From: Phenylobacterium sp. Root1290
GTDB lineage: Bacteria > Pseudomonadota > Alphaproteobacteria > Caulobacterales > Caulobacteraceae
Direction: 5' to 3'
DNA length: 64,000 nucleotides
NCBI RefSeq assembly: GCF_001425305.1
Contig: NZ_LMEE01000001.1
Location: 862,103 to 926,102 of the forward strand
Each line of letters begins with the position of its first letter. The first letter of the stretch is position 1. Positions 19,221 through 28,245 of this stretch are shown here, in pieces. The translations under genes and the position numbers were made by a program. Below the pieces are notes generated by a model. That model had not been told where the DNA came from. It was given only the letters and a program-made list of their open reading frames with translations, and ran no database searches.

Positions 19221-21044
19221 CTATTTCGGCAGCACGAGCTTGGGATCGATCGGGCGCGCGCGTTCCTGCGGCGTCGGGGCGTAGCGGACCTCAAAGTGCA
19301 GTTGAGGTTCGGAGACCCCGCCGGTGGAACCGGCCTGGCCGACCTGCTGTCCCTGCACGACCTTCTGCTGCATCTTCACGTCGACGCGGGCCAGGTGGCC
19401 ATAGGCGGTGACCCAGCCGTCGGTGTGCTTGACCAGCACCAGATTGCCGAAGCCGGGCACCTGGTCGCCGGCATAGACCACATCGCCGGCGGCCGCGGCG
19501 CGGACCGTCTCGCCCTGCGGCGCACGGATGTTGATGCCGTCGTTGCGCTGGCCGGTGCCCTTGGGGCCGTAGTCCGAGACAATGTCGCCGCGCACCGGCC
19601 AGACGAAGCGTCCACGGCCGAAGCTGGAGATCTGCGCGTCGGTCGGCGTCCCGGTCGTCGGCGCAGGCGCCGGCGTGACCGGTGCGGGCGTCGTGGGCCT
19701 GGGCGGCGGCGGCGCAGGCCGCGGAGGCGTCGGCGCGGGCGTCGGGGTCGTCGTGGACGGCGGCTGATATGGCGTCGACGGCGGCTGGTAGGGAGTCGCC
19801 GGTGGTTGGTATGGGGTCGCCGGTGGTTGGTATGGGGTCGCCGGCGGTTGGTATGGCGTCGGCGCAGGCGGCAAGGGCGCAGGCGTCGGCCGCGGCGCGG
19901 CGACTTCCTCGCGGATCGCGCCACGGTCGCGATAGCCAGAAGGCAAGATCACCTGCCGGCCCGACTTGATCGACGCGCCGACCCGCAGGCCGTTGGCGTC
20001 CGCCAGAGCCTTCTGAGTCACGCCGAAACGCCGCGCGATCAGCGCCATGGTGTCGCCCTGGCCCGCGACATAGGCCTTGGCCTTGGTCGCCGGTCCCTTG
20101 AGCACCTGTCCCGGCTGCAGGGCGTAGGGCGCCTTCAGCTTGTTGTCGTCGGCCAGGTCCTTGCGGGTGGTGTCCAGGTCGCGGGCGATGGCGTCGAGAT
20201 TGTCGCCCTTCTTGACCGTGTAGGTCTTCGGCTTGCCGGTCGTTTCGACCACCTTGCCGGTCACGCGCATGCGGACGGTGGTCTGCGGCTCGTCCACGAC
20301 AGGCGTCGGCGGGGCGGGTTGGGTGGTGCGCGGCGGGCTCGCCGGAGGCTGGTACGGCGCCGGGCCGCTCGAAGACACCGGGACCTGGGTGCGGACGACC
20401 GTCGGACCCTTGTCCTTGTAGCCGTCCGGCAGGATCAGGCGCTGGCCGGGCGAGAGCGGGGCCTCGACCTCGCGCTCGTTGGCCTCGGCGATCGCCGCGG
20501 CGGTGACGCTGAACCGGCGGGCGATGGCGAACAAGGTGTCGCCGGACTCCACCACATAGGCCTTCACGTTGGAGCCCTTGGGGCCCTTCAGCACCTGGCC
20601 CGGACGCAGGGCGTAGGGCGCCTTCAGATCATTGGCCTCGGCCAGCAGCCTGCGGTCCGTGCCGAGGCTGCGGGCGATGGCGTCGAGGTTGTCGCCCGAC
20701 TTGACGGTGTAGTCCTTGGCCGGCCCGGCGGTGTCGACCACGCGGCCGGCCACGGTCGTGCGGGTCACGGTCTGCATCGCCGGAGGAGTCGAGGGCGGAG
20801 GCGGAGGCAGCGGCTGCGCCGGCTGGATGCTGGGCAGCGGCGTGGACTGGACCGGCGGCGTGGGACGCGGCGCGAGCGCGCCCTCGTCTGGCCGAACCAC
20901 CGGCGGCGAGGCAGGCGGCGGTTGGCTGGGCGCCGGATTGGGCCGGGTCGGGAAGTTCGGGCGCATGGGCTCGGCCGTGGTGCAGGCGGTGAGCGCCGTG
21001 CCGGCCAGGAGGAATAGAACCGTACGCGAAAGAGAAAGCGTCAT
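19221..21044 (-). CDS. dipM: DipM-like division protein: lipoprotein with four LysM domains and a degenerate LytM (M23) domain
   Basis: This 607-residue protein matches Caulobacter DipM in size and layout. ATG 21044, with CTCCGGAG upstream, starts a lipoprotein signal ending in the lipobox LTAC. Four LysM units follow (two in about residues 110-215, two in about 270-380), then a Pro-rich linker with a repeated TPYQPPA heptad, and a C-terminal LytM domain from about residue 475. Zn ligands are missing: the H-x-G-x-D motif reads N501-D-G-I-N505 and the final HLH reads QLH (Gln581). Known work describes DipM as a non-enzymatic activator of autolysins that binds FtsN at the septum. Confidence 0.92.
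   Translation of the reverse strand: MTLSLSRTVLFLLAGTALTACTTAEPMRPNFPTRPNPAPSQPPPASPPVVRPDEGALAPRPTPPVQSTPLPSIQPAQPLPPPPPSTPPAMQTVTRTTVAGRVVDTAGPAKDYTVKSGDNLDAIARSLGTDRRLLAEANDLKAPYALRPGQVLKGPKGSNVKAYVVESGDTLFAIARRFSVTAAAIAEANEREVEAPLSPGQRLILPDGYKDKGPTVVRTQVPVSSSGPAPYQPPASPPRTTQPAPPTPVVDEPQTTVRMRVTGKVVETTGKPKTYTVKKGDNLDAIARDLDTTRKDLADDNKLKAPYALQPGQVLKGPATKAKAYVAGQGDTMALIARRFGVTQKALADANGLRVGASIKSGRQVILPSGYRDRGAIREEVAAPRPTPAPLPPAPTPYQPPATPYQPPATPYQPPATPYQPPSTPYQPPSTTTPTPAPTPPRPAPPPPRPTTPAPVTPAPAPTTGTPTDAQISSFGRGRFVWPVRGDIVSDYGPKGTGQRNDGINIRAPQGETVRAAAAGDVVYAGDQVPGFGNLVLVKHTDGWVTAYGHLARVDVKMQQKVVQGQQVGQAGSTGGVSEPQLHFEVRYAPTPQERARPIDPKLVLPK
19765..19862 (-). repeat. 21-bp tandem repeat inside dipM
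   Basis: Four complete 21-base units (19765-19848) and a partial fifth encode the heptad TPYQPPA/S in the linker before the LytM domain. Two adjacent units differ by a single base. The pattern suggests recent slippage, so copy number may differ between strains. Confidence 0.85.
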
Positions 21045-21090
21045 CGCCGCTCCGGAGAACATTGGATCGGAATCAGTCGAGGCGTCAGGG

Positions 21091-21105
21091 TTAATGATGG
21101 GTTAC
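21091..21105. promoter_or_regulatory. CtrA-like box upstream of dipM
   Basis: TTAA-N7-TTAC at 21091-21105 matches the CtrA consensus TTAA-N7-TTAA at seven of eight positions and lies 47-61 bases upstream of the dipM start. A GAATC (CcrM methylation) site lies nearby at 21070-21074. This would fit cell-cycle control but a chance match is possible. Confidence 0.4.
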
Positions 21106-21138
21106 GGCCGACGCCCAGGCCACCCAATTAGTCGTGCC

Positions 21139-21807
21139 TCACGGCTCTTTGGCGACGCCGTCGAGCAGAGGAACGAAGCGGACGTCAGTCATGTTTTCGG
21201 CCCGGAAACCGCCCGCCCCGTCGCCGAGGTATCGGATCAGCTTCTGCACCGGCCCCTTGCCCACGGGCGCCACCAGGATGCCCGAAGGTTTCAGTTGTGA
21301 AAGCAGTGCCTTGGGCTCATCCGGCGCCGCCGCCGTGACCAAAATGCGGTCAAAAGGCGCCTGCTCTGGCCAACCCAGGCCGCCGTCGCCGAAACGCGTG
21401 ATGACGTTGGTCAGACCCAGTTGCTTGAAGCGGCCCTCCGCCTCCCCCAGCAGGGTGCGGTAGCGCTCGACGGTGTAAACCAGCCGGGCGAGCTTGGAGA
21501 GGATCGTGGTCTGGTAGCCGGAGCCGGTGCCGATCTCGAGCACGCGCGAGCGCGGCTCGACCTGCAGGGCCTGGCTCATCAGGCCGACGATGAACGGCTG
21601 GCTGATCGTCTGGCCGCAGGCGATCGGCAGGGCCGAATCCTCGAAAGCCCGTTCCTTGAACAGGTCTGGCGTGAACAGCTCGCGCGGCGTGGATTCGAGC
21701 GCAGCCAGCACCGCGGGATCGCTGACGCCCTGCGAACGCAGAGCCAGCACCAGGCGCGCAAGCTGGACGTCCCGCCCCTCTCCGCTGTTGTCGTCTTGCT
21801 TGGCCAT
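21139..21807 (-). CDS. pcm: Protein-L-isoaspartate O-methyltransferase
   Basis: This 222-residue SAM-dependent methyltransferase repairs isoaspartyl residues in damaged proteins. The family segment LPIACGQTISQPFIVGLM is near residue 55, motif I EIGTGSGYQT near residue 85, and GDGGLGWPEQAPFDRILVTAA follows. The gene lies between surE and dipM on the same strand; the surE-pcm pairing is widespread. The surE stop is 7 bases upstream of its ATG. Confidence 0.95.
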   Translation of the reverse strand: MAKQDDNSGEGRDVQLARLVLALRSQGVSDPAVLAALESTPRELFTPDLFKERAFEDSALPIACGQTISQPFIVGLMSQALQVEPRSRVLEIGTGSGYQTTILSKLARLVYTVERYRTLLGEAEGRFKQLGLTNVITRFGDGGLGWPEQAPFDRILVTAAAPDEPKALLSQLKPSGILVAPVGKGPVQKLIRYLGDGAGGFRAENMTDVRFVPLLDGVAKEP

Positions 21808-21814
21808 GTTCGCC

Positions 21815-22594
21815 TCAGGCCTTCGGCGGCGCGCCCCCGAGCACGCCCTTCAGGCGAAAGACGGTTTCGGCGTGAGTCAGGTCGATATGCAAGGGGGTGA
21901 CGGAAATCTTACCGTCGTAGATGGCCCGCAGGTCCGTCCCTTCGTCCGGCTGCGACATTTCGTGGCGGAAGCCCATCCAGTAATAGTCGCGGTTTCGCAG
22001 GTCGGTGCGCTTCTCGGCGTGACGCACGGCCACGTTGCGGAAGGTCTGGCGGGTGACCTCGACCTCGGTGATCTCCTCCGGCGCGCGGGACGGGAAGTTG
22101 ACGTTCATCACCACGTCCTTGGGCCAGCCGATCTCGACCAGCCGCTTGACGATGCCCGGAGCAAAGCGCTCGGACGGCGCGAACATGTCCTGACCGTCGA
22201 TCAGCGGCCATCCGGTCTGCGAGAGGGCGATGGACGGGATGCCGAGGGCCATGCCCTCGATGGCGCCGGCGACGGTGCCCGACAAAGTCACGTCCTCGGC
22301 CAGGTTGGCGCCGCGATTGACGCCCGAAAGCACCAGATCAGGGCGCTCTGCGCCCATAAGTTCGCTCACCGCCAGCATCACGCAGTCGGTCGGCGTGCCG
22401 GTCGTGGCGAAGCGGCGCTCGTCCAGACGGCGCACGCGCACCGGATCGGAGAGGGTTAGAGCACGGCTGGCGCCCGATTGTTCGTACTCGGGCGCACAGA
22501 TCCAGACGTCATCAGTCAGGGCGCGGGCGATGTTCTCCAGCGCGACGAGGCCTTCAGCATGGATGCCGTCGTCGTTGGTCAGGAGGATTTTCAT
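21815..22594 (-). CDS. surE: 5'/3'-nucleotidase SurE
   Basis: This 259-residue metal-dependent nucleotidase acts on nucleoside monophosphates in stationary-phase survival. N-terminal [14 protein letters not shown] supplies the metal-binding Asp pair, and [25 protein letters not shown] is the conserved active-site block. Its ATG overlaps the serS stop by four bases, so it is translated with serS. Confidence 0.96.
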   Translation of the reverse strand: MKILLTNDDGIHAEGLVALENIARALTDDVWICAPEYEQSGASRALTLSDPVRVRRLDERRFATTGTPTDCVMLAVSELMGAERPDLVLSGVNRGANLAEDVTLSGTVAGAIEGMALGIPSIALSQTGWPLIDGQDMFAPSERFAPGIVKRLVEIGWPKDVVMNVNFPSRAPEEITEVEVTRQTFRNVAVRHAEKRTDLRNRDYYWMGFRHEMSQPDEGTDLRAIYDGKISVTPLHIDLTHAETVFRLKGVLGGAPPKA

Positions 22595-23868
22595 TCGCCA
22601 CCGATGTGCGTCAGGCCGGGGAGATAGCGGTGCAGCGCCTGCGGAATGGCGATGCGGCCGTTTTCGTCCTGATAATTCTCCATGACCGCGACGAGGGTGC
22701 GGCCGACCGCCAGCCCCGAACCGTTGAGGCTATGGACGAAGCGGGTGCCCTTCTCGCCGGCCTTCTTGGTCCGGGCGTTCATCCGCCGGGCCTGGAAGTC
22801 ACCGCAGTTCGAGCAGGAGCTGATCTCGCGGTAGCGGCCTTCCGAGGGGATCCAGACCTCGAGGTCGTAGGTCTTGCGGGCGCCGAAGCCCATGTCGCCG
22901 GTGCAGAGCAGCATCGTGCGGAACGGCAGTTCCAGCGCCTTGAGGACCGCCTCGGCGCAGCCGACCATCCGCTCGTGCTCTTCCTCGGACTTGTCCGGGG
23001 CGGTGATCGAGACCAGCTCGACCTTGTAGAACTGGTGCTGGCGGATCATGCCGCGGGTGTCGCGGCCCGAGGCGCCGGCCTCCGAGCGGAAGCACGGCGT
23101 CAGCGCGGTCATGCGCAGCGGCAGCTCTTCCTCGGCCACGATCTGGTCCATGACCATGCTGGTCAGCGGAACCTCGGCGGTCGGGATCAGCCAACGGCCG
23201 TCCGTGGTCTTGAAGAGGTCATCGGCGAACTTCGGCAGCTTGTCGGTGCCATAGGCGGCCGCGTCGTTGACCAGCAGCGGCGGCGAGACCTCGGTGTAGC
23301 CGTGCACCTGCGTCTGCAGGTCGAGCATGAACTGGCCGATGGCACGTTCCAGGCGGGCGACCTGGCCCTTCAGCACCACGAAGCGCGCACCGCTCATGCG
23401 GGCCGCGGCCTCGAAGTCGACGAGCCCCATCGCTTCGCCCAGATCGACATGGTCCTTCGGATTGGCGATCGCGTAGGGCTCGCCCCAGCGGCGGGCCTCG
23501 ACGTTCTGATGCTCGTCGGCGCCGACCGGCACGTCCGGCAGCGGAATGTTCGGCAGGGCGGCGAGCAGGTCGTGCAGTTCAGCCGAGACAGCGCGTTCGA
23601 CCTCGGCCTGTTCGGCCAGAACGCCCTTCACCTGCTCGACCTCGGCCATCAGGCGCTGGGCCTCGGCCTCGTCCTTCTTGGCCTTGGCTTGGCCGATCAG
23701 CTTGGAGGCTTCGTTGCGGCGGCTCTGCGCCGTCTCCAGCGCGAGCTTGGCGGCGCGGAGCTTGGCGTCCAGTTCAACGGCCTGGGCGGCGGCGCCGGAA
23801 CGGCCCTTCGCAGCCCATGCTTTCTCGTAAAGCTCAGGGGTTTCGCGAATGGCTCGGATATCGTGCAT
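22591..23868 (-). CDS. serS: Seryl-tRNA synthetase
   Basis: The 425-residue class II synthetase charges tRNA-Ser. The N-terminal coiled coil (about residues 30-105) is followed by the catalytic core, with motif 2 [20 protein letters not shown] and motif 3 [19 protein letters not shown]. Length is standard. It starts a serS-surE coupled pair; tatC ends 74 bases upstream, so it may be read from the tat operon or from its own promoter. Confidence 0.98.
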   Translation of the reverse strand: MHDIRAIRETPELYEKAWAAKGRSGAAAQAVELDAKLRAAKLALETAQSRRNEASKLIGQAKAKKDEAEAQRLMAEVEQVKGVLAEQAEVERAVSAELHDLLAALPNIPLPDVPVGADEHQNVEARRWGEPYAIANPKDHVDLGEAMGLVDFEAAARMSGARFVVLKGQVARLERAIGQFMLDLQTQVHGYTEVSPPLLVNDAAAYGTDKLPKFADDLFKTTDGRWLIPTAEVPLTSMVMDQIVAEEELPLRMTALTPCFRSEAGASGRDTRGMIRQHQFYKVELVSITAPDKSEEEHERMVGCAEAVLKALELPFRTMLLCTGDMGFGARKTYDLEVWIPSEGRYREISSCSNCGDFQARRMNARTKKAGEKGTRFVHSLNGSGLAVGRTLVAVMENYQDENGRIAIPQALHRYLPGLTHIGGE

Positions 23869-23942
23869 GGGTCCGCCACAGGTGGGAGTGAGCGGACTTC
23901 TCTAGAGCGCGTTGGTTAGCGGGCCAACCCCTCGTGCGGGCG

Positions 23943-24884
23943 CTAGATCGCCACGACGTCCGTGCCCGCCTCGTCTTCCTCGCGCTTGCGGCGGGTCTCG
24001 ATGAGCCGCACGCACCAGATCGAAATCTCGTAGAGCAGGATGATCGGCACGGCGAGCATGGTCTGGCTGATCGGATCGGGCGGCGTCACCACGGCGGCGA
24101 CCACGAACACCCCGACGATGGCGTAGCGGCGGCCCGCCGACAGCGCCTTGGACGAGATCATGCCCGCCATGCCCAGCAGCGTCAGCACCACCGGCAACTG
24201 GAAGCAGAGGCCAAAGGCGAGCAGCAGGGTCGTGACCAGGCTCAGATAGTCCGAGACCTTGGGCAACAGCTCGACCGAGATTCCGGCGTCGCCGACGATC
24301 TGCTGGGACAGCGAGAACCACAGAACGAACGGCAGGATCACGTAGTAGACCAGCGCCGCGCCCATCAGGAACAGACTGGGCGAGGCCAGCAGGAACGGCA
24401 GGAACGCCTTGCGCTCGCGCTTGTAGAGCCCAGGCGCCACGAAGCCGTAGACCTGCCAGGCGAGGACCGGGAACGTCAGCACCACGGCGCCGAACCCGGC
24501 CAGCTTGAGCTTGGTGAAGAAGAACTCGAGCGGCGCGGTGAACACCAGCTTGAGCTTCTCGGCGCCCGCGACGTCGGGGACCTCGCGCGCACCGATCAGG
24601 GCCAGAAACAGGTCCCTGGTGCCGGAAAGGAACTTCACAAGGTCGAAGCCTGCGGCCTGCTGGGCGTGCGCCGCCTGCTCGGCCGCCAGCAACTGGGCGG
24701 CGATCGCGAAGGGGTGCAGCAGGAACATGTAGATCTGCTTGGAAAACGCGAAGCAGATCGCAAATCCGAGCGCCATGGCGATCACGCAGATGATCAGGCG
24801 CGAGCGCAGCTCGACGAGGTGATCCAGCAGCGGCGCGCGGGAGGCTTCGATCTCGGATTCGTCGTGATCGTAGGGACTGCTCAC
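23943..24884 (-). CDS. tatC: Twin-arginine translocase subunit TatC
   Basis: This 313-residue integral membrane protein is the receptor core of the Tat system. Six membrane helices are visible, beginning LLDHLVELRSRLIICVIAM; conserved EARRKAFLPFLLASP-type loop residues and the FGLCFQLPVVL and VVAAVVTPPDPISQ segments confirm identity. The start is GTG at 24884, overlapping the tatB stop (GTGA). There is an extra loop after helix 1 (Ala/Gln rich, about residues 55-90), making it longer than the E. coli protein (258). Confidence 0.97.
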   Translation of the reverse strand: MSSPYDHDESEIEASRAPLLDHLVELRSRLIICVIAMALGFAICFAFSKQIYMFLLHPFAIAAQLLAAEQAAHAQQAAGFDLVKFLSGTRDLFLALIGAREVPDVAGAEKLKLVFTAPLEFFFTKLKLAGFGAVVLTFPVLAWQVYGFVAPGLYKRERKAFLPFLLASPSLFLMGAALVYYVILPFVLWFSLSQQIVGDAGISVELLPKVSDYLSLVTTLLLAFGLCFQLPVVLTLLGMAGMISSKALSAGRRYAIVGVFVVAAVVTPPDPISQTMLAVPIILLYEISIWCVRLIETRRKREEDEAGTDVVAI

Positions 24885-25396
24885 GCCTTGGCTCCAGCCT
24901 TGGGCTTGGGCGCGGCCTTCGCCTTGGGCGCCGCAGCCTTGGCGGGCTTGGGCTTGGCGGCGGCTTCCGTCTTCGGCTTGGCGGCGCGGGGCGCGCGCGG
25001 CTTGGCCTCCTCGATGACGGGGGCCGGCGCCACCGGCTCAGGCGCCGGCGGCTCGTAGGCCTGGCTGGCGGAGGGCGGGAACTGCACGCCGGAGCCTTCC
25101 AGGCTGTCGCCGATCTCCTTGAACACCTGGTCGACCTGGGCCTTGGAGGCGTCGGCTGCGGCGGTGTCGGCTAGCTGGCCGCGGCGCATGGCCTCGACCT
25201 CCTTGCGGAGCTCGTCCAGTTCGGACTGGCGCGCCATCTCGTCGAAGCTGGCGCGGAACTCATTGGCCATGCCGCGGATCTTGGCCGTGAACTGGCCGAG
25301 TTTGCGCAGCATCACAGGCAGGTCCTTGGGTCCCACGACGATCAGAGCGACCGCCGCGATGACCAGGAGTTCAAGCCCGCCGATCTCGGGAAGCAT
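24881..25396 (-). CDS. tatB: Twin-arginine translocase subunit TatB
   Basis: This 171-residue protein has the TatB pattern: short N-terminus with MLPEIGGLELLVIAAVALIVVGPKDLP (helix plus hinge), an amphipathic helix to about residue 70, and a long Ala/Lys/Pro-rich cytoplasmic tail of low complexity. TatB delivers twin-arginine substrates to TatC. It is separated from tatA by a strong hairpin and coupled to tatC by a four-base overlap. Confidence 0.95.
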   Translation of the reverse strand: MLPEIGGLELLVIAAVALIVVGPKDLPVMLRKLGQFTAKIRGMANEFRASFDEMARQSELDELRKEVEAMRRGQLADTAAADASKAQVDQVFKEIGDSLEGSGVQFPPSASQAYEPPAPEPVAPAPVIEEAKPRAPRAAKPKTEAAAKPKPAKAAAPKAKAAPKPKAGAKA

Positions 25397-25420
25397 TCGT
25401 AAGGCAGCCTAGACGTAAGA

Positions 25421-25448
25421 GCCCGCGCCGGTCGGAACCGGCGCGGGC
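25421..25448 (-). promoter_or_regulatory. Strong hairpin between tatA and tatB
   Basis: A perfect 12-bp GC-rich stem with a four-base loop (25421-25432 / 25437-25448) lies between the tatA stop (25473) and the tatB start (25396). On the minus strand it is followed by TCTTACG, not a clear T-run. It probably attenuates transcription or protects the tatA message, fitting the known need for more TatA than TatB and TatC. Confidence 0.75.
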
Positions 25449-25472
25449 GAAATCTTCGGGAATACGGCTAGA

Positions 25473-25682
25473 TCAGCCGCGAGCCTCATCCTTCTCGTGC
25501 TCCTTGGGGAGCGGCTTGGAGGCGTCGGCGGTGGTCGTCGGCTCATCCTTAAGGCCGTCCCGGAACGCGCGGATGCCCTTGGCGGCGTCGCCCATGATCC
25601 CCGAAAGCTTCCCGCGGCCGCCAAACAGCAGCGCGACGACGACCAGAACGATCAGCCAATGCCAAATCGAAAATGAGCCCAT
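25473..25682 (-). CDS. tatA: Twin-arginine translocase subunit TatA
   Basis: The 69-residue pore-forming Tat subunit starts at ATG 25682 with AAGGAG about 9 bases upstream; a longer in-frame start at 25724 is not supported. It shows [22 protein letters not shown], the FGGRGKL hinge, the amphipathic [15 protein letters not shown] and an acidic/basic tail. It is the first gene of tatABC and lies 99 bases after scpB. Confidence 0.97.
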   Translation of the reverse strand: MGSFSIWHWLIVLVVVALLFGGRGKLSGIMGDAAKGIRAFRDGLKDEPTTTADASKPLPKEHEKDEARG

Positions 25683-25781
25683 AAGGCCAAACTCCTTAAC
25701 GTCGGCGGCCACCTTCGGCCGCACACCCGTCCCCTGTCAGACCGGAATATAGTCCGTCACACGGCAAGACGCCAACGCGTC

Positions 25782-26426
25782 CTAGTGCGCCGGATCGTCC
25801 TCGCCCAGGAAATCAGTGTGAAATTCGGGCGCATCGTCCTCAAGCGGGTCTTCTTCAGGCAATCCGAGACCCGACGGGTTGGGCACATTGAAGTCAGGCG
25901 GCAGGTCAAGGCTGAGCAGCCCCGCCGCTTTCATCTCCGCGATTCCCGGCAGATCGCTCAGCTGGGCGAGGCCGTAGTGCTCCAGGAAGGCGTCGGTGGT
26001 GCCGTAGGTCACCGGTCGCCCGGGCGTGCGCCGACGTCCCCGCATGCGGACAAGCCCCAGCTCCAGCAACACGTCGAGCGTGCCCTTGCTGGCCTGCACC
26101 CCGCGCACGGACTCGATCTCGGCCCGGGTGACGGGCTGATGGTAGGCGATGATCGCAAGCGTCTCCTGCGCCGCCTTGGACAGGCGCCGCGGCTCCTCGC
26201 GCTCCTCGGTCATCAGGAAGGCCAGATCCTGCGCGGTCTGGAAGCGCCAGCGCCCGGCGATGCAGGCCAGTTCGACCCCTCGGCCCTCATAGGTCTTCTG
26301 CAGGGCCCCGATCGCCGCATCGACGTCCGCATTCGCCGGCAGGCGCTTGGCGAGATCTTCGACGCTGAGCGGAGCTGCGGCTGCGAACAGCAGCGCCTCG
26401 ATCTGGCGTTCGGTGTCGCCGCTCAC
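25782..26426 (-). CDS. scpB: Segregation and condensation protein ScpB
   Basis: This 214-residue protein has two winged-helix domains and partners ScpA and Smc in chromosome condensation. Diagnostic segments are QIEALLFAAAAPLSVEDLAKRL and SKAAQETLAIIAYHQPVTRAEIESVRGV. GTG 26426 overlaps the scpA stop (GTGA). The acidic C-terminal tail after residue 170 is longer than in Firmicutes proteins. Confidence 0.96.
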   Translation of the reverse strand: MSGDTERQIEALLFAAAAPLSVEDLAKRLPANADVDAAIGALQKTYEGRGVELACIAGRWRFQTAQDLAFLMTEEREEPRRLSKAAQETLAIIAYHQPVTRAEIESVRGVQASKGTLDVLLELGLVRMRGRRRTPGRPVTYGTTDAFLEHYGLAQLSDLPGIAEMKAAGLLSLDLPPDFNVPNPSGLGLPEEDPLEDDAPEFHTDFLGEDDPAH

Positions 26427-27226
26427 GGACGCAGCTCCTTGCGGGCGCGCAGATAGATGTCCGCGAACGCCTCGAGCTGACGGGTCTCGAGCGCGCCTTC
26501 CTTGACGAGCTCGAGGCTGGCCGACAGCGTCGAGGCGACATAGGAGGCTTGGCTCGGCCCCTCCCCCACCGGCCGCAGCGGCGCGACGCCGTTGAGCGGG
26601 GTCCAGCGATCGAGGTCGGGCAGCATGTGACGCAGGCGGTCGCGGGCGTCCTCCAGCGGATAGGCCTGCTGGACGCGCGGCGTGTAGTGGCGGCCCTGCT
26701 CCTTGCGGCGCTGGTCGATATAGGCGCTCATCAGCCCATAGAGGTCGCCCTCAAGACGGGTCGACGGGATGACCTTGATCGCTTCGGGGTCGCCGCGGAC
26801 GAATATCTCGCGGCCAAGCTGAGCGCCGTCGCGCAGGGCGTCGGCGGCCTTGCGCATCGCATCGAGCTTGGCCAGGCGGAAGGCCAACTGAGCGGCCATC
26901 TCCTCGGCGGGCATCTCCTCGGCCTTGGGCCGTTCGGGCTTGGGCAGCAGCAGCCGCGACTTCAAATAGGTGAGCCAGGCGGCCATGACGAGGTAGTCGG
27001 CGGCCAGGGAAAAGCGCACCCGGCGCGCTTGCTGGACGAAGGCCAGGTACTGGTCGGCCAGCTTGGTGATCGAGAGCTGGAGAAGATCGACCCTCTGGTT
27101 GCGGGCCAGGGCCAGAAGGACGTGCAACGGGCCTTCGTAACCTTCGATGTCGATGACCAGCGCATCTCCGTCCTCGGCCGCGGTGTTGGCCGCTTCGAAG
27201 TCCAGAGTGGGCTGGAAGGCGCTCAC
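26423..27226 (-). CDS. scpA: Segregation and condensation protein ScpA
   Basis: This 267-residue kleisin bridges Smc heads with ScpB. YEGPLHVLLALARNQRVDLLQLSI and YLVMAAWLTYLKSRLLLP are typical of the N-terminal Smc-contact domain. I prefer GTG 27226, which overlaps the nagZ stop as GTGA and has AGGTGG upstream, over an in-frame GTG at 27235. It is part of the coupled series ftsN-nagZ-scpA-scpB. Confidence 0.96.
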   Translation of the reverse strand: MSAFQPTLDFEAANTAAEDGDALVIDIEGYEGPLHVLLALARNQRVDLLQLSITKLADQYLAFVQQARRVRFSLAADYLVMAAWLTYLKSRLLLPKPERPKAEEMPAEEMAAQLAFRLAKLDAMRKAADALRDGAQLGREIFVRGDPEAIKVIPSTRLEGDLYGLMSAYIDQRRKEQGRHYTPRVQQAYPLEDARDRLRHMLPDLDRWTPLNGVAPLRPVGEGPSQASYVASTLSASLELVKEGALETRQLEAFADIYLRARKELRP

Positions 27227-28245
27227 GCAGCCCACCTGCCGTCGAACGCCGCATCGAACCGGGCCCGAGCTTCGGCGAGATCGAACGGCTCGGGGACCTT
27301 GGCCAAGCGGCCCAACGCGGCCTTGGCGCGGCGCGCGGCCTGACCGGACAGAGCCTTGGTCCCGGCGAGCACCGCCTTCATCTCGGCCATGTCGCCATTG
27401 CAGTGCAGGACCACGTCGCAGCCCGCCGCCAGGGAGGCGCGCGCACGTTCCGCGAACTCGCCGCCGAGGGCCTTCATCGACAGGTCGTCGCTCATCACCA
27501 GGCCATCGAAGCCGATCGCCCCGCGGATGACCTCGCGCATGGCCTTCTTGGAGGTCGTGGCCGGACGCTTGGCGTCGACCTCGGCGTAGACGACGTGGGC
27601 GGTCATCGCCATCGGCATGTCCGACAGCATCTTGAACGGTGCGAAGTCCCAGGCGTCGAGCTCGTCGTACGGCGTATCGACCACCGGCAGGTCGTGATGG
27701 CTGTCGGCCTTGGCTCGGCCATGGCCGGGGATGTGCTTGATGACCGGCAGCACCCCGCCCGCGATCAGGCCCTCACAGGCCGCGCGGCCCAACAGCGCGA
27801 CGCCGTCGGGGGTCTTGGCGTAGGCGCGGTCGCCGATGACGTCGTGCGCGCCGGCGACCGGCACGTCGAGGACCGGCACGCAGTCCACATTGATGCCCAG
27901 CTCCGCCAGATCATGCGCCAGAAGGCGCGCGCCCAGCCGGGTGATCTCCCGCCGCAGCAGAGGGTCGTTGCTCGGCAGGTCGCCATAGGCGCGACCCGGC
28001 GGATAGCGCCGCCAGTGCGGCGGCCCCAGGCGCTGGACCCGGCCGCCCTCCTGGTCGATCAGCACCGGCGCATCTGGCCGGTCGACCGTGGCGCGAAGCT
28101 GGTCGACCAGCTTGCGCACCTGGTCGGGCGACTCGACGTTGCGGGCGAAGAGGATGAAACCCCACGGCTGAACGTCGCGGAAGAAGGCGTCCTCCTCCCG
28201 CGAGAGGCTAAGCCCCGAACAGCCGAGGATCGCGGCGCTGGTCAC
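27223..28245 (-). CDS. nagZ: Beta-N-acetylhexosaminidase NagZ (GH3)
   Basis: This 340-residue cytoplasmic enzyme removes N-acetylglucosamine from anhydromuropeptides during peptidoglycan recycling. The GH3 signature KHIPGHGRAKADSHHDLPVV contains the His of the catalytic dyad, and GLVMSDDLSM carries the nucleophile Asp. There is no signal peptide. GTG 28245 overlaps the ftsN stop. In species with inducible AmpC this enzyme makes the inducer; no ampR or ampC lies here. Confidence 0.95.
   Translation of the reverse strand: MTSAAILGCSGLSLSREEDAFFRDVQPWGFILFARNVESPDQVRKLVDQLRATVDRPDAPVLIDQEGGRVQRLGPPHWRRYPPGRAYGDLPSNDPLLRREITRLGARLLAHDLAELGINVDCVPVLDVPVAGAHDVIGDRAYAKTPDGVALLGRAACEGLIAGGVLPVIKHIPGHGRAKADSHHDLPVVDTPYDELDAWDFAPFKMLSDMPMAMTAHVVYAEVDAKRPATTSKKAMREVIRGAIGFDGLVMSDDLSMKALGGEFAERARASLAAGCDVVLHCNGDMAEMKAVLAGTKALSGQAARRAKAALGRLAKVPEPFDLAEARARFDAAFDGRWAA

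Noticed and set aside
19765..19862. Tandem repeats considered as a CRISPR array
   Set aside because: Units are contiguous 21-mers without spacers and encode in-frame heptads in dipM.
19296..21017. 573-codon frame opposite dipM
   Set aside because: Repeat-rich Arg/Gly/Ala translation antisense to dipM with no recognisable domain.
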